DNA of 52,379 bases from an uncultured Lachnospiraceae bacterium (GTDB lineage: Bacteria > Bacillota > Clostridia > Lachnospirales > Lachnospiraceae). The stretch is from positions 1-52,379 of the forward strand of contig CANREG010000013.1 in assembly GCA_947629565.1 (NCBI GenBank), in the 5' to 3' direction. The notes under the pieces were generated by a model that was not told the DNA's origin, did no database searches, and saw only the letters and a list, made by a program, of their open reading frames with translations. Positions within the stretch are counted from its first letter, which is position 1. Every line of letters begins with the position of its first letter. Position numbers and translations under genes: made by a program. This document shows positions 34,456 through 43,622 of the stretch, one piece after another.

Positions 34456-36255
34456 CTATTTTTTTGCAAAATTCTGCTGTTCATTTATGTACCTTCTAAG
34501 TTTTTCATTCCAAACAGCAATTAAATTATCATTTTCGTCCTCTTGTGAAATTTTAGTTTCATCTACAGCCTTTACTAAAGATGCAACGAACAATTCAAAA
34601 GCAGTCTTTGTATCAACAGTCTTAAATATTTCTTCTAGGAAATTTTTATAAAAAATATGATCCATATTAAACACTACCATACAATTTCCAAACTCAAATG
34701 AATAATCAAATAAACCAGCTTGTTTTCCTAGGTTTTTATAAGTAATATTCACTTTATTATTCATATATCGCTTTATTTCTTCTTCTGTTGGATTTTGAAC
34801 CCCTTGTTCAATTAATACTTCTTTATTTTTTTGTATTAGTTCGTCTTTCGATGTATTCCTTTTGACCTCTTCTGAAGCACTCATTTCATGATCCATTTCA
34901 TTTTTTTCTGCTTCATTTATTATTTCAGAAGTAGGAGAAAGCACATCTGTAATTGTTCTTGCATTTTCCCGTGTTTTACTATTTGCCTTATACATAGCCT
35001 TTATAGTATCTGAAACTATATTATAAAGTTGAAGCCACATTGGTTGAACTCTTTCTTCAAGAAAATCTCCTTCATCGACTTTATATAACTCAACACGCTG
35101 TTTATTATTTGCAACTCCAAAAGCTTCATCTAATTCTGGATTAAATCGAATTTCACATCCCCACCATCTATGTTGTGGTTGATTTATATTTTCATAAAAA
35201 TCAAATTGACCAAAATCAATTTCTCTATTTGCGCGAACAATAGATATACCTTCTAATCGTTTTACATGCCTTCCTAGAGGGGTATTCCCTGGATCTTTAG
35301 AAAGTGCTGTCTTATCATAGAAAATATCTCTTACTTTGGAAAATTTTATTTCAACAGTAGATGTTTTGACTTGGTTATCATTCACATCTACATATTGGAC
35401 TGGCCATTGAACCACACCATTCGGATATTCATCGTTACAATATGGTTCAAACACTGCTTCGTCGCAATCCTTATTTGTTCCTGGATCAATTATTCCTGGT
35501 TTACTCTTATTACCCAAAACATAATTAGGTTTCATAAGCATTAATGGATCATTAGGCATAATTTCACGCATAAAATCTTGGTTTTCATGATGAATCAGCC
35601 TTATATGATTGTTATCTTCATAAATAAAATATCTAAATTTTTGCCCCAATGCAAAATCTAGTCTATCAAACAAGAATTTAACTGTTTTAGGCACAACTCT
35701 ATCACAATTTTTCCAAATAACAAAAGTACCATGTTCTGTAAAATTATAGCATTTCTTATCATCAGCTTCCTGAACAGTATACTGCAAATATTTTTTATAT
35801 TTTTCTGGAATTTTACATTTTTCCGAATCTTCAATTTGTGTCTGTAATCCGTCTTTTACCATATTTATATCTAGATAAACTTTTCTGCAATTGTCATACC
35901 CATCCTGCCATGAATAAACCTCTACAGATGGACATGCATATAAAGATGCCTGTGGCAGACCAACTCCAAATCTCCCCATCCCTTTTCTTTCTGCTCTAGT
36001 TGAATAACCTATTCCTAAACAACTATCCAATTTTTCGATTGACATTCCATCTCCATTATCCAAAAATGCAATTTCATCAATATTATTTCTTCCTGTTTCT
36101 GAATTATAAGCTTCTGAAACTATAATAAATATATCTTTCGCATGTGCTTCAAGAGAATTATCTATAATTTCAGCCATAGCACATTCTATATTCTTATATC
36201 CCGTATTTCGAAGCGCATCTCCCATTGTTTGTATTACAAAAATATCTTTTGCCAT
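34456..36255 (-). CDS. GHKL (Hsp90/MORC-like) ATPase, candidate effector subunit
   Basis: A 599-residue protein. The first 200 residues form a GHKL ATP-binding domain: the N-box AMAEIIDNSLEAHA, the G1 box EIAFLDNGDGMSI, and a glycine-rich lid RFGVGLPQASL. The rest resembles the middle and C-terminal parts of MORC-like bacterial ATPases, with a long charged helical region. I use ATG at 36255 after GGAGTTATTT, since MAKDIFVIQTMGDAL is a proper domain start. It follows the helicase gene by 16 bases. ATP-gated clamp closure on DNA is typical of this fold, so it may couple recognition to the adjacent nuclease. Confidence 0.87.
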   Translation of the reverse strand: MAKDIFVIQTMGDALRNTGYKNIECAMAEIIDNSLEAHAKDIFIIVSEAYNSETGRNNIDEIAFLDNGDGMSIEKLDSCLGIGYSTRAERKGMGRFGVGLPQASLYACPSVEVYSWQDGYDNCRKVYLDINMVKDGLQTQIEDSEKCKIPEKYKKYLQYTVQEADDKKCYNFTEHGTFVIWKNCDRVVPKTVKFLFDRLDFALGQKFRYFIYEDNNHIRLIHHENQDFMREIMPNDPLMLMKPNYVLGNKSKPGIIDPGTNKDCDEAVFEPYCNDEYPNGVVQWPVQYVDVNDNQVKTSTVEIKFSKVRDIFYDKTALSKDPGNTPLGRHVKRLEGISIVRANREIDFGQFDFYENINQPQHRWWGCEIRFNPELDEAFGVANNKQRVELYKVDEGDFLEERVQPMWLQLYNIVSDTIKAMYKANSKTRENARTITDVLSPTSEIINEAEKNEMDHEMSASEEVKRNTSKDELIQKNKEVLIEQGVQNPTEEEIKRYMNNKVNITYKNLGKQAGLFDYSFEFGNCMVVFNMDHIFYKNFLEEIFKTVDTKTAFELFVASLVKAVDETKISQEDENDNLIAVWNEKLRRYINEQQNFAKK

Positions 36256-36271
36256 AAATAACTCCTCTCTC

Positions 36272-38005
36272 CTATCTCTTCCAATAATCATTAAAATGTG
36301 AAAAAGCCATATTTTCATTGAACTGTTGTAAATTATCTTTAATATCTATCAACAAACATTTTTCTTTTCCCCCCATCTGGGATCCCCGCAGTCCTCGTCC
36401 TAACATCTGACTATATAAAACCACCGACTGCGTTGGTCTTGCAATAAACACACATTCTATATTAGTTGCATCAAATCCTGTTGTTAAAACCTCATAGTTT
36501 ATTAAAATATTGACATCACTATCTTGATCCTTAAACGAACTAATTGCATCCGCTCTTTCTTGTGATGGCATATCTCCAATAACCAATGCATTAGGGATAT
36601 TCTCTAATGTTAACATCGCCGAGAGCAATTGTGCATGTTTAACTGTACAGGCAAACACTATTGTAGGCTTATTTTGCTCGTTGAGTTCCCTTAATTTTTG
36701 CAATATTTTTAGATTTCTGTTCTTATTTCTTCCTATTATTTCTAGTGCTTCACGAGTAAAATCCTCATATCCATTATCATTAGCCATAACTTTAATCAAT
36801 GCCAACTCTTGTTCAGATATATTCATATCATAAACTAATTCTTCTTTTTCTATTTTAGATAAAACTCCTCTATTTTGAAAATATTTAATTATATCTGTCT
36901 CTACATCTGCATTAGCCGCTTCTTGCACTGACATATTGACAGCATTTATTATTTTTGTATCAATATCAATTTTCTTATTACCAAACATAGACTCTAAAAG
37001 TTTATTGTCAAAACTAACTTCCGTTGTCCGTCCTGGAGTAGCAGATAATCCCATTAAGGCTCGGTTTTCCAATCCTCCTTTCCTACTCATAAGCTGTTCA
37101 ATCACGCTACGCGTTTCTGGTGCCGCAGCTTTATGAGCCTCATCATAAACAATTAATCTAACTACTTTCGTTATTTTACTAAACATATCAGGATCAGATT
37201 TCATTAAAGATTGTAATTTTTGTATTCCACAAATCATAACTCCTGATATTTCTTCAGCAGAAAAATCAATTTCATACTTACCCCAACATTTATAAATTTT
37301 TATATCTCCATTGCCAATATTTTTCCATACCGACACAAGAGTTTCATACGCCTGCTGTAACAATTCTGTTGTATGAGCTATCCATATAACTAACCCCTTC
37401 TTTTTTAGATTATAGTTATAATGATGACATATTATATGCATTGCTGTTTTAGTTTTTCCCGTTCCCGTAGGCATATGTATTAAAAATCTCTCCTGCGAAT
37501 TTGGTGAAACTAAAATGTTCAAGGCCTTTTGTCTAATAATATATTGATAGTCAAACAACTCATAAAATTTCTCATTTGAAGATAGCGTTTCAACACTATT
37601 GTTTTTTGCATCATTTTTTTCAGGGAAAATATCTTCTGGAGAATATGCTAACATTCTTAATAATTTAGCATTGATAGCATTATTTTGCCAACGAGTGTTT
37701 GCTACCTTATCTGCTATTATTTCTAAATTATCGCAATTTTTATATTCATTTGGTAATACTTGCTTAAAACTGATAATTTCTTCTTCTGTGAATGTACGAA
37801 GTAACTGTTTCCTAAATTTTTTATTTTTAAGAATCCCTATTCCATATGCACAAATTATCATATCAGACAATCTTGCCTTTTTTGCAAAAGGATCTCGCCC
37901 AGTATGCCATTCTAATAATGATTCTACCAAATCTCTCCCCAAAAAATCCTTCAAACTTTCAATGGGAAATTTTTTCATATGCTGCTTGAGAATATCATAT
38001 TCCAT
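36272..38005 (-). CDS. Superfamily 2 DEAD/DEAH helicase, candidate effector subunit
   Basis: A 577-residue SF2 helicase with motifs in order: Walker A PTGTGKTKTA at 179-188, Walker B DEAH at 288-291 (LIVYDEAHKAAAP), motif III GLSATPGR, and in the second RecA domain VLTTGFDATN and the arginine-finger motif VI QMLGRGLRGSQMGG. The first 150 residues are a helical N-terminal extension of unknown fold. ATG at 38005 follows AAGGAGG and lies ten bases after the sspA stop. It is the first gene after the modification cassette and presumably moves on or opens DNA for the following ATPase and nuclease. Confidence 0.92.
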   Translation of the reverse strand: MEYDILKQHMKKFPIESLKDFLGRDLVESLLEWHTGRDPFAKKARLSDMIICAYGIGILKNKKFRKQLLRTFTEEEIISFKQVLPNEYKNCDNLEIIADKVANTRWQNNAINAKLLRMLAYSPEDIFPEKNDAKNNSVETLSSNEKFYELFDYQYIIRQKALNILVSPNSQERFLIHMPTGTGKTKTAMHIICHHYNYNLKKKGLVIWIAHTTELLQQAYETLVSVWKNIGNGDIKIYKCWGKYEIDFSAEEISGVMICGIQKLQSLMKSDPDMFSKITKVVRLIVYDEAHKAAAPETRSVIEQLMSRKGGLENRALMGLSATPGRTTEVSFDNKLLESMFGNKKIDIDTKIINAVNMSVQEAANADVETDIIKYFQNRGVLSKIEKEELVYDMNISEQELALIKVMANDNGYEDFTREALEIIGRNKNRNLKILQKLRELNEQNKPTIVFACTVKHAQLLSAMLTLENIPNALVIGDMPSQERADAISSFKDQDSDVNILINYEVLTTGFDATNIECVFIARPTQSVVLYSQMLGRGLRGSQMGGKEKCLLIDIKDNLQQFNENMAFSHFNDYWKR

Positions 38006-38015
38006 ATATGCCTCC

Positions 38016-39158
38016 TTAATTATATAGCAGTTCTTTTAAAACATTTATAAAATCAACTATTTCTTCTTTTGTTGTATACCTCCCTACACTAACTCTCACT
38101 GTCCCTCCTGAATCAATATCTTTTAAATAACTATGTATATATGGACAACAATGATATCCGGTTCTGACTGCTATATCAAAATCTTCATCTAAAATCATTC
38201 CGACATCATCCGCCTTATAATTAGAAATATTTAAAGAAACCATTCCTATATGTTTATCAGATGGCGGTATATACATTGTCACTTCCGGAATATCTTTTAA
38301 ATTCTCAACAAGATATTCTATCAATGCTTTCTCATGTTGATAAATACTGCTTATATCTAAATCTTTTAATGCAGCGTTCAATCCAGCAATAGCTACAATA
38401 TTAGAACTAGAAGACTCGTATTTTTCTGGATAACCTGTAGGCATTTCCAAATTCAAAGAATTACTTCCTGTTCCTCCCACTATATATTCTTTCAGTGGTA
38501 CTTTTCCAAGCGTAATAAACCCGCCAACACCAAAAGGACCATATAGACTTTTATGCCCCGCAAATGCAATAAAATCTGCATTCATTTTCTTCGCATCTAT
38601 TTCAACAAGTCCCAAAGACTGTGCTGTGTCTAAGATGGTGATTGCTCCGTATTGTTTAGCAGCTAAAAATATTTCTTCTACTGGCAAAATATATCCCGTC
38701 ACATTACTGACATGAATACAGCATACACATTTGGGTGGTTGTTTGATAAACAAATATTTTAACTTTTCAATATCTATTTCCAAAGTTTCTGTATCTATCG
38801 GCATATAAACTATTTTAACATTTTTTAGTTTACCAATCAAATGCACCACTCTTGCGACAGCATTATGCTCATATGGAGAGATGTAAATATTATCCCCCTC
38901 TGTGTAATCGATTCCATTAATTATCTGATTAAGTGCAATCGTTATAGACGAAGTAATTACTACTTCTCCTTGATTTCTTAATCCAACTAATTCCAATAAC
39001 TGCTTTTTAGTTTCATCTATTAGCTGTGTCGCCTTTCGTGCACTTTGATAACTCCCTCTTCCCGCATTAAATGCATATTTTCTATTGGCTTCATCCATGG
39101 CCTCATAAACATATTCTGGTTTTGGAAAAGTAGTTGCTGCATTATCAAGATAAATCAT
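38016..39158 (-). CDS. sspA: Cysteine desulfurase of the Ssp phosphorothioation system
   Basis: A 380-residue class V PLP enzyme (NifS/SufS-like). Lys203 in AFAGHKSLYGPFG should bind PLP, ILDTAQ supplies the Asp/Gln PLP contacts, and the sulfur-accepting Cys lies in RTGYHCCPYIH (Cys337 or Cys338). It takes sulfur from cysteine as a persulfide and passes it to SspD. I use ATG at 39158, preceded by AAAGGGGATTGAGT. In known systems sspA may be encoded elsewhere or divergently; here it is in the same operon, directly after sspC. As an isolated gene it could be an iron-sulfur desulfurase, but the context favours SspA. Confidence 0.88.
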   Translation of the reverse strand: MIYLDNAATTFPKPEYVYEAMDEANRKYAFNAGRGSYQSARKATQLIDETKKQLLELVGLRNQGEVVITSSITIALNQIINGIDYTEGDNIYISPYEHNAVARVVHLIGKLKNVKIVYMPIDTETLEIDIEKLKYLFIKQPPKCVCCIHVSNVTGYILPVEEIFLAAKQYGAITILDTAQSLGLVEIDAKKMNADFIAFAGHKSLYGPFGVGGFITLGKVPLKEYIVGGTGSNSLNLEMPTGYPEKYESSSSNIVAIAGLNAALKDLDISSIYQHEKALIEYLVENLKDIPEVTMYIPPSDKHIGMVSLNISNYKADDVGMILDEDFDIAVRTGYHCCPYIHSYLKDIDSGGTVRVSVGRYTTKEEIVDFINVLKELLYN

Positions 39159-39170
39159 ACTCAATCCCCT

Positions 39171-42100
39171 TTATCCCAACTGTTCTTCTATCATTTCTAG
39201 CAAGATTGCAATTTTATCATTAACGGAAAGATCAGAATGGTCTTCTAAAGTATCTGAAAGTATGTTTCTTAATATAGCACCTGTTTCTTCTCCAACCTGT
39301 TCATAGTATCTTGTAATCTTGTTTCCATTTTTCCCCACAAACGATAACTCCAGTTTCCCGTAATTTTCTTTTGTGTCACTAATAGCTTCTATTTCTTCTT
39401 TTAGTTCCTTGACAGCTTGCAAATAGTTACTCTGTGATTTGTCATTCCAAGAATCCATGTATATTTCTGTAACTGCTTTTACTACTTTTTCAATAGTGTC
39501 CATATCACTGTAAGATTTATTACTCACAATACAGGACATAAAATTTGTAATTGTAGAAGAATGTAAACCATTTTTAGCCAAATCACTTTGTATATTATAC
39601 CATTCTAACAATGTATGCCGTAAATCATTCTTCGCCTTATCGTCAAAAATATGAATAGTTTGTTCAATTACATTATGCTTTACATAGTCATAATATCCTT
39701 TTAATTTACCTTTTAAATCCCCCAATAAAACCATTAATTGTGTATAATCATTTCCCGTTTCAAACGCATTGGGAAGATTTACAAACAAAATCTCATATGG
39801 ATTAGGTTCAATCTCCTGCATCATTGACTTTACTTTCAAAAATGCTTTATCTAAAATAGAATTATTAAAGTATTCGGATTGATTTTTTATATTTTTTGTT
39901 ATTTGCGGCAATGCCCGAAACCATTTTTGCATACAAGAAACAATATTACTAATCCGCGAATCCATATGATTTTCTACAACCGGTACTTTAAACAAATCAC
40001 ACAATGCAGAAATATATGTTTCCTTATTAACATCTTCTGATGAAACAAAAATATAATAATCTTCAGGAGAATCGCACATATTTAAAATAATATCTTCAGA
40101 TAATGCGATTTCCTTATCTCCAAAATAAATAACTATATCTTCATTCCGTTTACTTATAACATAAGCTAGATAGATTGGAATAACTCCTCTTCGCATTCCT
40201 ATCGGTGCAGATATTAATGTATTCATTAGTTCTGACATTGAGCGTTTTTCATCTCCCGCACCAGTTATAAAATCATTATACACATTCAGAACATTCTCAA
40301 CATTTATGCCTAGGTTGTTGTCATGTATACCTGTGCCGACAAACAGTGCCCTATAAATAGTAGCATCCGCACTAGTACCATCTAAATATACTTCTGTATC
40401 TTCTCCATTCAGTAATGCATGTATTAAATTTTTCCTTACTTTCTTTATTGCGCCAGTTTTTATTACCTCTTTATTAATCAGCTCGCTTCTTATCATTATA
40501 CTCGCATCATAAAGGGAAAAACATATTGCTTCCACCACATCATTTAAAGCAAATCTTGTATCATGTATTACTTTTCCTTGGCTCATATAAAATACAAGTT
40601 TTTCACTATCTCGTCCAAAGCCCTCCTGAATATAAAAATCTATTTCTTTCTCTAAATCCTCTTCTATGACCGGAACTTCTTTTAACAATACCTTATTTTC
40701 TTCCATGCCAAAGAAAACAACATCTTTTTTTAATTCCTCTAAAACCTCATACTCTTGAATCTGATTTATAATCGTAAGTGGTTTTCTTCCATAGATCACA
40801 ACTAATTGCGGTATTCCATTATCCTGTAATGCCTGTTGTATTTCATCAGTATAATCCATATTTCCCTGCGAATATAAGGCAATAACCTTACCGTCGCAAA
40901 ATTCATTATCTTCAAACAATACCTTCAAATTATCCAGACTTAAAAATTCCTCGGCACTCATAAATTCATACCGAAAATATCTTGTCATAAAATATTGATA
41001 ATTATAATCTCGCGGCAAAATATATTTAACATCCGAAATACTGTTTAAAACAACATTAATATTAACTCTGTCACCTTTTATTTCTTTTCTCTTTTTAATC
41101 TCCGTCTTTAATTCTGATGTGGCTCTTGTTTTAAATGCGTAACAATGAGTGGAACCCTTTTTATAGAGTAATCCTGCATTTTCAAGATGTGTTAAAACTT
41201 GTTTCGCATCATCAATCCCAGATGCCAATTCGACATATTTTTCATTCGCTGGCATCTCGTCCGGCTTGTTTACAATATTTATAATAGCTAATGTTTTTAG
41301 TATAGCTATTTCCTTATCATCCTTCGCAACTGATATAGCGTACTCTGCATTAAGCCACTCATTATGAATAAATTCATTCATAACATCTTTTTTAAATAAT
41401 TTTTTAAAGTAATCATATATTAAATCTGCATGAATAAGCCATTTTGAAGAATTTTCAACATTTTTTACATAATTTGCCATGCTGTATTGCTCATCTTTAG
41501 AAATAAATGTAAACAATGTCCGTTCATTTTGCGCTACTTTTTCACTAATATTCAACAACAGATATGTACTTGTCGGGGTCAAAGGATAACAGCCTTTCAC
41601 TAATGTTTCTACAAAATCCTCTTTCAAAAACATAGATGAAAATGCAACCATCTCAAAATATCTATCCACTAAATCCGATTCCCAATATTGCCTGATACTA
41701 TCCTCTTTCTCTAATTCGGATTCCTCTTTGATAATTGCATTCTTCACCAAATCATAATTATTTTTAGAAGATGTTACAAATAGTATTTCTTCAATTCTTC
41801 CCTCAATCCCCAGAAAAGAGTTAATTGTATCCACTGATAGATACTTACCATATTCTTTAATGCTCTTGTGTGCAACCATAGTAATATAAATCTGCGTTTC
41901 CTTTGAATTATTTGCCAGTTCACACACATCCTGCAATATCTTCATATTATTTCCGGACGACTGTTTATCCTGTCCTTCGATATATTTACTAAATTCATCA
42001 AAAATAATATAAATTCCACTATATCCACAGTCTTCTCTCAGTTTATCTGCTATGTTTTTATACATAGGCTGAACCTCTGAATTAATAAGCGGATTAAATG

Positions 42101-42755
42101 GTTCCCCTGACATTAATACAGGATATATCTTTCTTAGAACCTCTAAATTTTTGTTTTCAAAATTTACAAGTCCCTTCATCATATTTTTAGCCGTCATATT
42201 ATTTTTCTTCAATTCAGCTACATATTTTTCATAGGTCTCCGGATACTCATTCTGCCAACGATTAATAGAATCAATCGCATAAGTAAAGTAATTATCTGGC
42301 GCTAACTCCGTTAATCCTTCTCTCTTTAAAGCCTCATATAAGCCAACCATAAATGCATGGTTCAAATCACCTTGGGTACTTGAAATCAAAACCGGAAGAA
42401 ATTTTCCTTTTGTCTTCCACAATGAATTTATCCTTTGGTTGACTTCTTTACTAGTTGACTTAATTCTTTTACTTAATTTTGCAATAATCTTTTTATTCTC
42501 TGGATTTCTATCCATAGACAAAATAGCCAGAAGGATAAGCAACAAATGTGATTTTCCTTTTCCGTAAGGGCCTACTAGCATGGTTGCATGGCTTTGATTA
42601 TCTTCTACAGATATTAAATATTTATTAAGTATATCAACTGATGATTTAGTGGGAATATAACTATTTAATTTGCTTGTTTTGTTCAAATCTAAATATAAAT
42701 TAATTGCATTCCTAAAATCACTATTAACTTGAATTAATTCCTTTAGTTGTGCCAT
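39171..42755 (-). CDS. sspC: SspC-type large P-loop ATPase
   Basis: A 1194-residue protein with an N-terminal STAND/AAA-like P-loop: Walker A GPYGKGKS at 62-69 and Walker B YIIFDEFSKYIEG around 249-261, and sensor-like TQIYITMVAHKS nearby. The large C-terminal part has no motif I recognise and is probably helical and beta-mixed scaffold. Size and position, between the DUF4007 protein and the desulfurase, match SspC of single-strand phosphorothioation systems, whose ATPase activity is needed for sulfur incorporation. It follows sspB by 11 bases. Related large P-loop proteins also occur in BREX, so the name depends on context. Confidence 0.85.
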   Translation of the reverse strand: MAQLKELIQVNSDFRNAINLYLDLNKTSKLNSYIPTKSSVDILNKYLISVEDNQSHATMLVGPYGKGKSHLLLILLAILSMDRNPENKKIIAKLSKRIKSTSKEVNQRINSLWKTKGKFLPVLISSTQGDLNHAFMVGLYEALKREGLTELAPDNYFTYAIDSINRWQNEYPETYEKYVAELKKNNMTAKNMMKGLVNFENKNLEVLRKIYPVLMSGEPFNPLINSEVQPMYKNIADKLREDCGYSGIYIIFDEFSKYIEGQDKQSSGNNMKILQDVCELANNSKETQIYITMVAHKSIKEYGKYLSVDTINSFLGIEGRIEEILFVTSSKNNYDLVKNAIIKEESELEKEDSIRQYWESDLVDRYFEMVAFSSMFLKEDFVETLVKGCYPLTPTSTYLLLNISEKVAQNERTLFTFISKDEQYSMANYVKNVENSSKWLIHADLIYDYFKKLFKKDVMNEFIHNEWLNAEYAISVAKDDKEIAILKTLAIINIVNKPDEMPANEKYVELASGIDDAKQVLTHLENAGLLYKKGSTHCYAFKTRATSELKTEIKKRKEIKGDRVNINVVLNSISDVKYILPRDYNYQYFMTRYFRYEFMSAEEFLSLDNLKVLFEDNEFCDGKVIALYSQGNMDYTDEIQQALQDNGIPQLVVIYGRKPLTIINQIQEYEVLEELKKDVVFFGMEENKVLLKEVPVIEEDLEKEIDFYIQEGFGRDSEKLVFYMSQGKVIHDTRFALNDVVEAICFSLYDASIMIRSELINKEVIKTGAIKKVRKNLIHALLNGEDTEVYLDGTSADATIYRALFVGTGIHDNNLGINVENVLNVYNDFITGAGDEKRSMSELMNTLISAPIGMRRGVIPIYLAYVISKRNEDIVIYFGDKEIALSEDIILNMCDSPEDYYIFVSSEDVNKETYISALCDLFKVPVVENHMDSRISNIVSCMQKWFRALPQITKNIKNQSEYFNNSILDKAFLKVKSMMQEIEPNPYEILFVNLPNAFETGNDYTQLMVLLGDLKGKLKGYYDYVKHNVIEQTIHIFDDKAKNDLRHTLLEWYNIQSDLAKNGLHSSTITNFMSCIVSNKSYSDMDTIEKVVKAVTEIYMDSWNDKSQSNYLQAVKELKEEIEAISDTKENYGKLELSFVGKNGNKITRYYEQVGEETGAILRNILSDTLEDHSDLSVNDKIAILLEMIEEQLG

Positions 42756-42766
42756 TTTACACCTAC

Positions 42767-43618
42767 CTATATATAATACTCCTCAACTGCTTTTATCGGT
42801 TTCATTATCTTAACAGGATAAATCACATCCAATCCTGCTGTCCTGTCTACTCTAATGTAACCTTCATTATCCAACTTATCCAAAATCCCATTTATGCTGA
42901 CTCTGGTTAAATTATATAAATTATAAGCTATTTCTGCTATCTCATCTATACTGACAGATTTCCTAATTGGGTCTTCTATATGAAATAGGCAGCATAATTC
43001 ATACAAAATAATATAATTGCTGAATCTGCTAAGATTAGGCTGCTGCTTAATATAGACATTGTTATCTTTTTTGAGTAGTCCCAACGATGAAAATGGAGAT
43101 CTATTTTTATCTTCCGGATCATCATCCTCTGTATGCTTACTATACATATTCAACAAAACATCTATATCATCTCTTAGCGAGACATCAGGAAATCCATCTG
43201 TATTTGCATAAACGATTAATTCTCTTTTTAATGGATAAAATATCTCTTCTTTAGTAAATTCACTAATGGGGCATTTATTAAAAAACAAATACCAAGTAGT
43301 TGCACGAAGAGCATTTTTAGCAATATTGGAATGTAATATCCATAATGTAAAATCATCTTCCAAATACTTGTCTTTTTGGACAATTATCTTTCCAAGCGAC
43401 GATAAAACCGTTCCTGTCTTTGATGATTCTTCAATCAAATTAAAGCATTGCATCCAATGATGAATCGATTTTACCATATTAGTACCAACGCCTAATTTGT
43501 CTGTACTTTCAATTCCTGAAAATATTCTGTTATCACCTTCAACGCCAATTAAACCTTTTGACAACCAGCCTTCTCTAACTATAAATTTCTCATGGCCTTT
43601 TAATTTATAATTTGTCAT
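42767..43618 (-). CDS. sspB: DUF4007 protein, SspB-type DNA nickase
   Basis: A protein of about 283 residues with the DUF4007 signature near the N-terminus (HEKFIVREGWLSKGLIGV, then LGVGTNMVKSIHHWMQCFNLI) and a C-terminal winged-helix-like part (ILDKLDNEGYIRVDRTAGLDVI). DUF4007 is the domain of SspB, which nicks DNA at the modification site before sulfur is inserted. ATG in the frame at 43618 follows AGAGAGGG; a TTG one codon earlier is possible. It overlaps neither neighbour and lies four bases after the sspD stop. Confidence 0.87.
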   Translation of the reverse strand: MTNYKLKGHEKFIVREGWLSKGLIGVEGDNRIFSGIESTDKLGVGTNMVKSIHHWMQCFNLIEESSKTGTVLSSLGKIIVQKDKYLEDDFTLWILHSNIAKNALRATTWYLFFNKCPISEFTKEEIFYPLKRELIVYANTDGFPDVSLRDDIDVLLNMYSKHTEDDDPEDKNRSPFSSLGLLKKDNNVYIKQQPNLSRFSNYIILYELCCLFHIEDPIRKSVSIDEIAEIAYNLYNLTRVSINGILDKLDNEGYIRVDRTAGLDVIYPVKIMKPIKAVEEYYI

Positions 43619-43622
43619 CAAT

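Noticed and set aside
33547-38005. DISARM or Dpd system
   Set aside because: A helicase and PLD protein occur in those too, but no methyltransferase, DUF1998 protein or 7-deazaguanine genes are present, while SspB/C/D-type genes are directly upstream.
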